Assembly: GCA_963749575.1 (NCBI GenBank) | Contig: CAVVNM010000014.1 | Coordinates: forward strand, 744,001-808,000 | Direction of reading: 5' to 3' | Length of the DNA stretch: 64,000 nt | From: JAMXLO01 sp963749575 | GTDB taxonomy: Bacteria; Pseudomonadota; Alphaproteobacteria; Acetobacterales; Acetobacteraceae | Part shown: piece after piece, positions 55,848 to 64,000 of the stretch | How the letters are laid out: the number at the start of each line of letters is the position of its first letter | How positions within the stretch are numbered: position 1 is the first letter of the stretch | Position numbers and translations under genes: made by a program | The notes under the pieces: model-generated | What the model saw: only the letters and a program-made list of their open reading frames with translations | Database searches by the model: none | Told to the model about the DNA's origin: nothing

Positions 55848-56841
55848 TCAGCGCGCGCACTCGATCACCACCGTGCCGATCTTGTCGCCGCGCTCGACCG
55901 CCTCGTGCGCCGCCGCGGCCTGATACAGCGGGAAGCGCGCAGCGACCGACAGCATGCGCTTGCCGCTCGCGATCCAGCTCGCCATATCGCTCTGTGCCCG
56001 CTTGCGCGCGACATGCGGCGTGCCTGGCAGCGACATCGGATACAGCGCGACATTCCGCTGCATCAGATCGCCCACCGGCAGACGCGGCGTCCGATCGCCG
56101 TTCGAGGCGTAGATCGCGATGCTGCCATTGGCGCGCACGCAGCGCATGGTCGCGGCAAGGTTGCCGCCGAAATCCACGTCCACCACATGATCGACGCCCT
56201 CGCCGCCGGTGATGTCGCGAACGCGGGCGGCGACGTCCTCGCTGCGATAGTTGATCACGTGGTCGGCGCCGCCGGCGCGGGCTCGTTCGGCCTTGGCTTC
56301 CGAGCTGACGGTGGCGATCACCGTGGCGCCGGCAAACTTCGCAAGCTGCACCGCATAGTGCCCGACCGCGCCCGCGGCGCCGGTCACCAGCAACCTGCGC
56401 CCCTGCACCGGCGCCGGCGACGAACACGCAGTAATGCGCGGTCATGCCGGGGATGCCGAGCGTCGCGCCCTCGGCGAACGACACATGGTCCGGCAGCGGC
56501 ATCACCAGATCGACGTTCAGCGCGATGTATTCCGCCGCGGTGCCCATCCAGCGGCCGTTGCGCTGGCCGTTGTACAGCCAGACCCGCTGGCCGACCCAGC
56601 TATCCGGCACCATCGGCCCGACGCGATCCACCACGCCGGCGCCATCGCTGCAGGTGACGACACGCGGATACTCCATCGCAGGCGCGGGGCCGCGGCGGCG
56701 GCCGGCATCCGACGGATTGACGCCGGCGGCTTCGAGCTTCACGCGCACCTCGTAGCTGCCGGGCTCCGGCGTGGGCAGTTCGCCGCACACGAGCACTTCA
56801 TTCGCCGGTCCTTGCCGGTCGTACCAGACGGCGCGCATCAT
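55848..56841 (-). CDS. Zinc-independent quinone oxidoreductase-like MDR, one frameshift
   Basis: Two frames join near 56411 into about 330 residues. The N-terminal part has VWYDRQGPANEVL, LEAAGVNPSD and AEGATLGIPGMTAHY. The C-terminal nucleotide fold has LLVTGAAGAVGHYAVQLAK and ADHVINYRSED. These are NADPH:quinone reductases of the medium-chain superfamily without zinc. One extra G in GCCGGTGCAG explains the break. It is divergent from the GFA gene with 39 bases between starts. Confidence 0.85.
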
Positions 56842-56880
56842 CCGGGCTCCTCGATCGTTGGAACCGATGAGGGTGGACCA

Positions 56881-57378
56881 ATGAGCGGACAACGCAAGCC
56901 GGTGCTGACCGGCGGCTGCCAGTGCGGCGCGGTGCGCTACGCGCTGTTCGCGAAGCCGGAGCGCACCGGCATCTGCCATTGCCGGATGTGCCAGAAGGCA
57001 GTCGGCGGGCCGTTCTTCGCCTGGGCCGCGGTGAGCGACACCGACCTTGCCTGGACGCGCGGGGCGCCCGCGGAGTTCGCCAGTTCGTCGGCCGCGGATC
57101 GCGGCTTCTGCGCGCGCTGCGGCACGCCGCTGACGTTCCGCTACCGCATGCGGCCCGACCATATCGACGTCACCCTGGGCAGCCTCGACGATCCGGCCGC
57201 CGTGATGCCGACGCTGGTGATGGGAACCGAGAGCCGGCTCGGCTGGTGCGCCGCGGTGCTGGGCGACGCGCCGGCGCAGGCTACCGGCGAGGGCAACCCG
57301 CCGGAGGACCTGGCACGCATCAGGACGTACCAGCATCCGGACCACGACACGCCGGCGGACTGGCGGCCGGCGCCCTAA
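56881..57378 (+). CDS. GFA family (CENP-V fold) zinc protein
   Basis: The protein has 165 residues. The zinc-binding cysteines are GGCQCGAVRY, CHCRMCQKAVGGPF and GFCARCGTPLTFRY. This is the glutathione-dependent formaldehyde-activating-like family; most members have no proven activity. The ATG at 56881 ends the short divergent promoter region shared with the MDR gene. It converges on the PPK2 gene, overlapping by four bases. Confidence 0.9.
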   Translation: MSGQRKPVLTGGCQCGAVRYALFAKPERTGICHCRMCQKAVGGPFFAWAAVSDTDLAWTRGAPAEFASSSAADRGFCARCGTPLTFRYRMRPDHIDVTLGSLDDPAAVMPTLVMGTESRLGWCAAVLGDAPAQATGEGNPPEDLARIRTYQHPDHDTPADWRPAP

Positions 57379-58306
57379 CCCGGCTCGCTCTCCAGTTTCT
57401 GCCGCGCCATATCGAGCGCGGCCTGCTGTTCGGGGGTCGGCGCGGGCAGATTCAGGTCGAGCGCCTCGAGCGCCTCGATCATCGCGGCCACCACGATGAG
57501 CCGCGTGAACCACTTGTTGTCCGCCGGCACCACGAACCACGGCGCGTGCGGGGCGGCGGTCGCGGCGATCGCTTCCTGGTAGGCACGCTGATAGTCGTCC
57601 CAGTAAGCGCGCTCGGCCAAATCACTGGCACTGAACTTCCAGTGTTTGTCCGGTTCCTCCAGCCGTTCGAGAAAGCGGCGCCGCTGCTCCTGCTTCGACA
57701 GGTTGAGGAAGAACTTGAGCACCACCGTCCCTTGCCGGGTCAGGTAACGCTCGAAGGTGGCGATCGCCTCCAGCCGCTGGTCCCACAGCCGCTTGCCGAG
57801 CAGTTCCGTGGGCAGGTGCTGGCGCTCGAGCAGTTCGGGGTGGACGCGGACCACCAGCACCTCCTCGTAGTGGCTGCGATTGAAGACGCCGATGTGGCCG
57901 CGCTGCGGCAGGGCACGGTTGGCGCGCCACAGGAAGTCGTGCGCCAGTTCCTCGGGTCCCGGTGCCTTGAAGCTGGTCACCTGCACGCCCTGCGGGTTCA
58001 CGCCCGACATCACGTGCTTGATCGTGCCGTCCTTGCCGGCGGCATCCATGGCCTGGAGCACGCACAGCAGCGACCATTCGTTCTGTGCGTAAAGCTTGCT
58101 CCTGCAACGTGGCCAGACGGTGCACGTCCTGCGCCACAATGACCTCCGCCTGCGGCTTGGTCAGCAGGCTGCCCCGCGGTATCGTCGGGGTCGAAGTCCT
58201 TGAGCCGGAAGCCCTTGCCGGCGGTCACCCGATAGCGGTCGAGGATCCGGCGCATTTGCTTCGTCGACAGGTGCGGAGCAGTTGCGGCGTCAGCCAACGC
58301 GTGCAT
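57375..58306 (-). CDS. ppk2: Polyphosphate kinase 2, two frame breaks
   Basis: Repaired across one-base insertions near 58099 and 58173, the protein has about 308 residues. The Walker A is MDAAGKDGTIKHVMSG, the Walker B region GHIGVFNRSHYEEVLVVRV, and the end WFVVPADNKWFTRLIV. This is the single-domain PPK2 family that moves phosphate between polyphosphate and nucleoside mono- or diphosphates. Start ATG at 58306 follows AAGGAG. An exopolyphosphatase gene lies divergently upstream, giving a polyphosphate theme. Confidence 0.86.
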
Positions 58307-58407
58307 ATGCAGTCTCCTTGGCAACCAACAGGTCATGTCCAGATGAAAGCGGGGCAACCCCGTGCGGCGAGGCTTGCCCGGCAGGTAGGCACAGGCGACA
58401 ATCCAGC

Positions 58408-59448
58408 GATGCAGCCGCGGAATGTCCAGTCCCCGGTCGACCCGGCCGCGCTCTCAGGCGAGCCGCGACGGTCTGCTGGCCCGGCGTTTGCCGCGCTGGA
58501 CCTCGGCACCAACAACTGCCGCATGCTGGTGGCGGCGCCGTCGGGCGACGGGTTTCGCGTGCTGGATAGCTTCAGCCGCATCGTGCGGCTCGGCGAGGGG
58601 CTGCATCGGACCGGCCAGCTCAACCCCGCCGCGATGGAACGGGCGCTGTCGGCCCTGCAGGCTTGTGCGGCGCGCCTGGAACGCCGACCGGTCCGCCGGC
58701 TGCGCGCCATCGCCACCGAGGCGTGCCGACGTGCGGCCAACGGTGGCGAGTTCCTGGCCCGGGTGAAGCACGAGACCAGTCTGGATATTCGGCGTGATCT
58801 CGTCGCGCGAGGAGGTCGAGCTGGCGCTGGAAAGCTGCGCACCGCTGCTGGCCGGCTGGGGGCGGCGGGCGCTGCTGTTCGACATCGGTGGCGGCTCGAC
58901 CGAGCTGGCCTGGGTGCGGATCGACCCGAGCGGACGAGCCGACCTGATCGGGTATGACTCGCTGCCGATCGGGGTGGTGACGCTGGCGGAGCGGTTCGGC
59001 CAGGCGGGTTTCGATCCCGACGGGTTCGAAGCCATGGTGGATGACGTCGCCGCCCGGCTGGAGAGCTTCGAGGCGGTGCACTGCATCCGGCGCGAGATCC
59101 GCGAGGGCGGGGTGCAGTTGCTGGGCACCAGCGGCACGGTCACGACGCTGGCCGGCGTGGCGCTGGGGCTGCCGCGGTACCGGCGACCGCTGGTCGACGG
59201 CACGGTGCTGAGCGCCGACGCGGCGGACGAGGCGTTGGCCGATCTGCGGACCTTGGGGCGGCCGGGACTGGAGGCGCATCCCTGCGTCGGCCCGGATCGG
59301 GTGGACTTCGTGTTGCCGGGCTGCGCGGTGTTCGCCGCCCTGGTGCGGCTGTGGCCGGCGCCGCGGGTGATCGTGGCCGATCGCGGGCTGCGCGAGGGCA
59401 TGCTGCTGCGCATGATCCGCGCCGACCGCGGGGCGCGGGCGCGGGTGA
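58408..59448 (+). CDS. Ppx/GppA exopolyphosphatase family, frame breaks
   Basis: The start is probably the ATG at 58408 (MQPRNVQSPV). The actin-like phosphatase motifs are AALDLGTNNCRMLVA, IATEACRRAANGGEFL, then after a one-base insertion near 58785, SSREEVELALE and LLFDIGGGSTELAW, and QLLGTSGTVTTLAGVAL. The enzyme trims polyphosphate or pppGpp. The open frame runs on into the rlmE N-terminus. Dropping one G near 59430 would give a TGA at 59446-59448 overlapping the rlmE GTG, the more natural end. Confidence 0.85.
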
Positions 59449-60123
59449 AGGGCCGCAAGGCACCGGCGCCGCGTGGGCTGGCGGTGGCGGTGCGGACCGC
59501 GAAGGGGCGCAGCGTGGCCTCGCAGCGCTGGCTGAGCACGGCAGTTGAACGATCCCTATGTGGCGGCGGCGAAGCAGCAGGGCTTTCGGTCGCGCGCGGC
59601 GTTCAAGCTGGCGGAGCTGGATGAGCGGTTCCGGCTGATCCGGCGGGGAGCGCTGGTGGCCGATCTGGGAGCCGCGCCGGGCGGATGGACGCAGGTGGCG
59701 GTGCAGCGCGGCGCGGCGCGGGTGGTCGGGGTGGATCTGCTGCCGATCGATCCGGTGGCCGGCGCGTGCCTGCTGCAGGGAGACTTCGCCGCGCCGGAGA
59801 CGCAGCAACGGCTGCTGGCGGAGCTGGGCGGCAAGGCCGATCTGGTGCTGTCGGACATGGCGCCGAACACCACCGGGCATGGTGCCACCGACCATTTGCG
59901 CATCGTGGCGCTGGCCGAGGCGGCGCTGGCGTTCGCGCTGGAGGTGCTGGCCGACGGCGGCGGGTTCGTCGCCAAGGTGTTCCAGGGTGGCGCCGAGAAG
60001 ACGATGCTGGAGCAGCTCAAGCGGCATTTTTCCAGCGTGCGGCACGCCAAACCGCCGGCCAGCCGCAAGGAATCCAGCGAGCTCTACGTGGTGGCGACGG
60101 GGTTTCGCATCACTCGAGAGTGA
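59445..60123 (+). CDS. rlmE: 23S rRNA 2'-O-ribose methyltransferase RlmE, one frameshift
   Basis: The N-terminus VKGRKAPAPRGLAVAVRTAK runs in one frame, then after a one-base insertion near 59535 reads LNDPYVAAAKQQGFRSRAAF. The K-D-K-E catalytic set is visible: K in RAAFKLAELDE, D in VLSDMAPNTTGH, K in GFVAKVFQGG and E in SSELYVVATGF. The SAM loop is ADLGAAPGGWTQVA. The enzyme methylates U2552. The GTG at 59445 is the proposed start. Confidence 0.88.
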
Positions 60124-60548
60124 GCGCCATCCCGTCGAGATCCTCGGCGCGCTCGATCTTGATCAGGACGGCGTAACCCTTCTTCTCCGGGTCGCGATCC
60201 TTCTCCGGCTGCACCAGCCTGCGCCACACCTCCTCGTACTGCGGGCCGGACTTCACCACGCCGGCAGTGCCGTAGAAGCGGGCGATGCCGCCCTTCGGCA
60301 GCACGCCGTCGGCGCGCAGCTGCGGCTTGCGGAAATACACCGTGACCTTGGTGCCGTCCTTGCATCGCGGCATTGGTCGAGCCCTTGCCGCGCTCCCACA
60401 GCGCGAGGTGGTCATCGTCGAGCACCATGGTGCTGCCGCGCGGGGTGATCTGCGCGTAGCCGCTCGGCAGCACCGTGCCGACCAGACACACGTGCTCGGG
60501 GAACGCGCTGTTGATGTGCGGCTGCAGGGTCTTGGGGATCGTTGCCAC
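60110..60548 (-). CDS. Pyridoxamine 5'-phosphate oxidase-like flavin protein, one frameshift
   Basis: Joined near 60364 the protein has about 145 residues: FPEHVCLVGTVLPSGYAQIT, then LALWERGKGSTNAAM and, in the other frame, DGTKVTVYFRKPQLR and GIARFYGTAGVVKSG. This is the split-barrel FMN-binding family. One added base explains the break. It converges on rlmE with a 14-bp overlap. The substrate is unknown. Confidence 0.78.
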
Positions 60549-60577
60549 GATGTCGCTCTCCTGGATGCTGGGTGGAC

Positions 60578-61400
60578 CTATGCCACCTTCGGCACGAACG
60601 GGCGACTGGTAAAGTGCTCGTCCCCGGATGCGAACCGCAGGCCGGCGGCCTTCACCGCGGTATCCGGCACCTTCTCCAACGGCACGTAGTAGCGGTCGTG
60701 ATCGCGCACCACGGTGTCGTTGTCGATTCGATTGTAGCAGCAGATCAGCGTCCAGCGGCGGTGCGGCGAGCGGTTCTGGTCCGACCGGTGCAGCGTGTTG
60801 GCGTGGAACAATACCGCGTCACCCGGCTCCAGTTCGCACGCCACCACGTCGAGCCGCCCGAGAATGTGGCGCATGCGGGCCGGATCGGCGACGTTCTGGC
60901 CCTCGCCGGGCACCGGCACGTGGTCGATCCGGCCCAGCAGGTGGGAACCCCGCACCATCTGCAGGCAGCCGTTCGCGCTGGTGGAACGGTCGAGCGCCAC
61001 CTGGCAGCTGGCGAGATGCGGGAAGATGCAGCCGTTGTGGTACCAGTAGCCGTAGTCCTGGTGCCATTCCCACGCGCCACCGACGAACGGCTGCCTTCGC
61101 GGTGAGCTTGGACTGGAAGTGATAGACCGCGCCGCCGAGCAGCGCCTCCATGGTGTCGACCATGCGGGCGCAGCGGGCGGCCATGCCGTAGACGGAATCG
61201 CCGGCGCGGTTCCACAGCGCGATGCGCGTCGCGGCTCCCTGCGCGTCCAGGCGATCGAGCAGGTGACCGGCGACTTCCGGGTCCTGTTCCATCGCAGACC
61301 GCAACAAACCGGTTTCCGCCGCGTCGAACATCGCATGCACGATCACGAAGCCGTCGGCATGGAACTGCGCGAGCTGCGCAGGCGAGAGAACGGAGGGCAT
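60578..61400 (-). CDS. Phytanoyl-CoA dioxygenase family protein, one frameshift
   Basis: Joined near 61087 the protein has about 273 residues. The N-terminus is LSPAQLAQFHADGFVIVHAM. The iron-binding H-x-D is in WEWHQDYGYWY, and the distal His in LFHANTLHRSDQN. These Fe(II)/2-oxoglutarate oxygenases hydroxylate lipids and small metabolites. The break is one added base in GGCAGCCGTTC. Confidence 0.85.
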
Positions 61401-61478
61401 GGCGCTTCCTCGTCGGTTGCTCCGCAGGCTACTCCGCGAACGGAGGCCGGCGAAGAGGTGCCATGCCCGGGCTGAGAA

Positions 61479-61745
61479 TCAGCGGTAGCTGTAATAGCCG
61501 CCGTTGCCGTAATAGCCGCGGTTGTAGCCGTAATAGGGGTAGTGGTGCGCGCGCCACTCGTGGTGCGCTTCCCAGCGCCGATGGCGCCAGTATTCGCACC
61601 GCGGGCCGCAGGCCCAGTCTGCTTGCTGGATCGCGGCAGCCTGGACTGGCGCGTGCACGGGTGCGACAGGGGCAGCCGATACGCCGGTGGTTCCCAGGGC
61701 GATCAGGCCCGTCGCGGCCGTGAGAGCGATCAGGGTGTTGCGCAC
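61479..61745 (-). CDS. Small secreted Tyr/Gly/His-rich protein
   Basis: The GTG start at 61745 follows GGAGGAGCC. The 88-residue product has a signal peptide ending in GVSA or SAAP, a CGPRC pair, and a C-terminal HHYPYYGYNRGYYGNGGYY run. Such tyrosine-glycine tails occur in small envelope proteins of alphaproteobacteria. No function is known. Confidence 0.65.
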   Translation of the reverse strand: MRNTLIALTAATGLIALGTTGVSAAPVAPVHAPVQAAAIQQADWACGPRCEYWRHRRWEAHHEWRAHHYPYYGYNRGYYGNGGYYSYR

Positions 61746-61898
61746 GATTGGCTCCTCCGGTTGTTGCCGTGCGCTGATGGTGGTGGCGCGGCGCGTCCGG
61801 ATGGCGGCGGCATCGCGGCGGAAGTTTGGTCTCGGGTGACGACTTCGTAATGCGACCAACGCAACCGAAGCTGCGCGCCGCTCGTTGCGGTGGGGTAA

Positions 61899-62066
61899 AT
61901 GGAGAGCGAGATCATGCCCACCCAGAGGATGCACGCCCAGGGACTGTCCGCTATCCAGGGACTGTCCGCTATGCCGACCGGCCCGCAGCCGGATCCGCCG
62001 CCGCCGATGGAGATCCCGCCGCGCCCGGACCCTCGGCCGCCGGAGCCGATGCCGAGACCGCTGTAA
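61899..62066 (+). CDS. Short proline-rich open frame
   Basis: A 55-codon frame starts with ATG at 61899 after GGTGGGGTAA. It ends in a proline-rich tail (PDPPPPMEIPPRPDPRPPE). It contains a 15-base tandem repeat coding for QGLSAIQGLSAM. It may be a real small gene, but evidence is thin. Confidence 0.35.
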   Translation: MESEIMPTQRMHAQGLSAIQGLSAMPTGPQPDPPPPMEIPPRPDPRPPEPMPRPL

Positions 62067-62152
62067 CGGAATCATGCGATGAAGCGGCCGGCCCGGAGCC
62101 GCGGCATTGCACCACGAATTCGCGATCGATCCCGGAACCGGCGATAGATCTG

Positions 62153-62338
62153 CTACTCCTGCTCCGGCTCGCTGACTTCGCTGTCGGGAGCCGCTTCGCC
62201 CGGCTCTCCCGGCTGCTCAGCTTCCAGCTTCCGCCGCGCCGCCGCTTCCTCGCGCTCGCGCAGCTTCGCGTCCTTCTTAGCCTGCTTCACCCGATTCCGC
62301 TCGCTGCGCTGCTGGCGATAATTCACCTTGAACACCAT
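62153..62338 (-). CDS. Small basic coiled-coil protein
   Basis: The ATG at 62338 follows GAGGGGGCAGC and gives 61 residues. The first half is basic and helical, VNYRQQRSERNRVKQAKKDA, and the second half is acidic. Short proteins of this look are widespread in alphaproteobacteria and have no known role. An in-frame upstream start at 62395 lacks a ribosome site. Confidence 0.65.
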   Translation of the reverse strand: MVFKVNYRQQRSERNRVKQAKKDAKLREREEAAARRKLEAEQPGEPGEAAPDSEVSEPEQE

Positions 62339-62529
62339 GCTGCCCCCTCGTTCCTTCGCCAGCGCGACAGCGTCGCGCGCCGTGACAATGCCCATCCGCC
62401 GCCTGCATCTCGCTCAGGCGAGTCATCGCAGAGGCGGTGTCCACCGGCACATGTGGTCAAACGGCGGCTTACCGCCTCCCGAGCGCCCCGCATTGAGGCC
62501 CACAGCGTAGGACGGCAATACGGAACTGT

Positions 62530-62809
62530 TCAATTGTTGGTGCCGGACGACCGCCTGCCCGCCGAATACCCCTGCTGGTAACTCGACTGTTCGTTCTTCT
62601 TCACCGAGTTCGTAGATCAGACCGCCGGCCAGACCGGCGGCCGCCCCAGCCACTGCCCCAAGTCCCGCGTTGCCTCCGATGGCACCGAGAATGGCGCCGC
62701 CGCCGGCGCCGATCGCGGTTCCGGTCAGCGCACGCTGCTGCGTATCGTTGAGACCCGCGCAACCAGTCAGCACAACGCCGCAAACTGCAAGAACCAATGT
62801 TGGTTTCAT
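62530..62809 (-). CDS. Glycine-zipper lipoprotein, one frameshift
   Basis: The start at 62809 gives a lipoprotein signal with lipobox VLTGC. A glycine-zipper region follows, GTAIGAGGGAILGAIGG and AAAGLAGGLIYE. Removing one base near 62608 changes the tail from an odd run into SVKKNEQSSYQQGYSAGRR and a stop at 62530-62532, the normal family ending. The protein is likely an outer-membrane or envelope structural lipoprotein of about 92 residues. Confidence 0.75.
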
Positions 62810-62826
62810 CTGCTTGCCCCTTCGTC

Positions 62827-63222
62827 TCACCGACCGCGCGGGCAGGGATACTGTTGCGACAGGAACATGGCGATGCTGTCGGCGGCCGACTGCGCCGTCT
62901 GGTTCGGGTTTGCCTTCACCCATTGCAGCAGACCGGCAATGCCTTCGTTGCGTGTCGGACTGGGGGTTGGCAGGCAGAACATGTGGCTGGACCGACGCGC
63001 CATGTCCTGCTCCTGCAGCACCCGGAATACGCCGAGGGCGAAGCCGTGACAGAAATTACTGGCCGCCGTGTACAGCGGATCTGTTTGGGCCGAGGAACAC
63101 AGATCGACCAGGTCGCCGGTGTTGCGCAGCAGGAAGCTGTCCTCGGTGACCGCGGCCCGGACGGAGCCTGTCGATACAGCGGCAAATAGCGCCAAGGCCG
63201 AAAGCCAACCTCGCAGCCGCAT
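62827..63222 (-). CDS. Rap1a/Tai-type immunity-domain protein
   Basis: The protein has 131 residues with a signal peptide ending in GSVRA. The conserved part has LLRNTGDLVDLCSS, NFCHGFALGVFRVLQEQDM, and a C-terminal pair of cysteines. Rap1a/Tai domains include T6SS immunity proteins acting in the periplasm, but many members are simply of unknown role. No T6SS effector gene is nearby. Confidence 0.78.
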   Translation of the reverse strand: MRLRGWLSALALFAAVSTGSVRAAVTEDSFLLRNTGDLVDLCSSAQTDPLYTAASNFCHGFALGVFRVLQEQDMARRSSHMFCLPTPSPTRNEGIAGLLQWVKANPNQTAQSAADSIAMFLSQQYPCPRGR

Positions 63223-63246
63223 TGTTGTTTCCTCCTACAAGTCGTG

Positions 63247-64000
63247 TCATGCCCGATGGTCGGCCGGGACCGGCTTCTCCGCCGCCGCAGGACGGGCCGA
63301 CGAACGCAGCCGCTCACGGATCGATTGGAATATCACATACAGCGCCGGGATCGCGAAGATGCCGATGAACGATGCCGAGAGCATGCCGCCGAACACCGGC
63401 GTCCCGACATTCCGCCGAGCCAATTGCGACGGCCCCACGGCGATGACCAACGGCAGCAGCCCGAGGATGAAGGCAAACGACGTCATCATCACCGGACGGA
63501 AGCGCAATCTGGCGCCTTCGGTCGCGGCCTCGAGCAGCGGCATGCCCTCGGCGCGACGCTCCTTGGCGAATTCCACGATCAGGATGCCGTTCTTGGCCGC
63601 CAGCCCGATCAGCACCACCATGCCGATCTGCGCGTAGAGATCGAGCGTGATCCCCGCGACGACGAATGCGGCAAAGGATCCGACGATGCCGATCGTGACC
63701 GACAGCAGAACCGGAACCGGGATCGTCCAGCTCTCATACAGCGCCGCCAGGAACAGGTAGGCGAACAGCACCGCAAAGGCGAGAATGATCGCGGTCTTGC
63801 CCTCGGCTCGCTTCTCCTGGAACGACACATCGGTCCACAGACCGCGATATCCGCGCGGCAGCGTGTTCGCGGCAACCTGCTCCATCGCTGCCAGCGCCTG
63901 ACCGGACGAGATACCGGGAGCCGGGCTGCCCTGGATCGTCACGGCGATCCGGTTGTTGTAGCGGATCAGCGCCTGCGGCCCGATCACCGGCCGCGCCTCG
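63247..64000 (-). CDS. RND efflux transporter permease, C-terminal part
   Basis: The gene continues past the window edge; about 250 C-terminal residues are seen. They include the porter-domain end (LIRYNNRIAVTIQG) and the last membrane helices with YESWTIPVPVLLSVTIGI, GLAAKNGILIVEFAKERR and RFRPVMMTSFAFILGLLPL. This is the AcrB/MexB (HAE1) pattern of proton-driven drug pumps. The partner membrane fusion protein is outside the window. Confidence 0.93.
   Translation of the reverse strand, partial: EARPVIGPQALIRYNNRIAVTIQGSPAPGISSGQALAAMEQVAANTLPRGYRGLWTDVSFQEKRAEGKTAIILAFAVLFAYLFLAALYESWTIPVPVLLSVTIGIVGSFAAFVVAGITLDLYAQIGMVVLIGLAAKNGILIVEFAKERRAEGMPLLEAATEGARLRFRPVMMTSFAFILGLLPLVIAVGPSQLARRNVGTPVFGGMLSASFIGIFAIPALYVIFQSIRERLRSSARPAAAEKPVPADHRA

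Noticed and set aside
58408..60123. A Ppx-RlmE fusion protein.
   Set aside because: The join is explained by one extra G, and the +1 bias elsewhere makes error more likely than fusion.
62827..63222. A T6SS immunity gene implying a T6SS locus.
   Set aside because: No effector or T6SS gene is nearby and many Rap1a/Tai-like proteins have other contexts.
1..64000. tRNA or rRNA genes.
   Set aside because: No cloverleaf T-loop context (GGTTCGAATCC type with acceptor pairing) or rRNA sequence was seen on either strand.

Overview
The window is high-GC DNA of about two-thirds G+C. It most resembles an alphaproteobacterium of the Rhodospirillales/Acetobacteraceae type. Support comes from a SAM-II riboswitch ahead of metZ, a DUF1127 protein, small glycine-zipper proteins and the general protein style. 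No rRNA, tRNA or CRISPR array is seen. All functional calls come from reading motifs, with no database search.

Layout. 1-17.4 kb is mostly housekeeping and accessory metabolism: the end of an ABC permease, a broken CoA-transferase, an MBL hydrolase, an aldo/keto reductase, metW - SAM-II riboswitch - metZ, a glycan cassette (GT2, polytopic membrane protein, secreted beta-helix protein), apaG, folE, a formamidase, a PIMT-like methyltransferase, and a nitrilase overlapping NAD kinase. 17.5-31 kb is a plastic zone. It holds two opposed arrays of a roughly 275-bp inverted-repeat element carrying an internally deleted GxxExxY gene, a dipeptide epimerase with scattered partial copies, a RelE/HigA-type toxin-antitoxin pair, an OLD-family nuclease split exactly by an IS1380-type element, and several decayed genes. 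32-35.7 kb holds an acyl-CoA-dehydrogenase-like flavoprotein, a pyridine-nucleotide disulphide oxidoreductase, a small secreted protein and a cupin.

35.75-39.87 kb is the most unusual stretch. A 4.1-kb cassette lies between two 186-bp direct repeats formed by the cupin 3' end and the radC leader. It carries an uncharacterised membrane protein gene (split exactly by an IS3-type element), an overlapping gene that joins a PD-(D/E)XK-like nuclease core to a hydrophobic glycine-rich region, and a third small membrane protein with an in-frame amber stop. No integrase is visible.

40-64 kb returns to ordinary genes: radC, a phosphatase next to a possible macro/PARG-like protein, a TauD dioxygenase, a lipase-like lipoprotein, an Nramp-type transporter with altered metal-site motifs, cysS, DUF305, trmJ, an NMT1-type ABC transporter operon, lutABC, GNAT, MDR and GFA genes, PPK2, Ppx/GppA, rlmE, a PNPOx-like protein, PhyH, several small secreted proteins and the end of an RND pump.

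A caution runs through everything. About 25 one-base frame breaks occur in otherwise conserved genes, and nearly all look like single-base insertions. This bias suggests consensus errors in much of the sequence, so most broken genes outside 17-31 kb may be intact in the organism.
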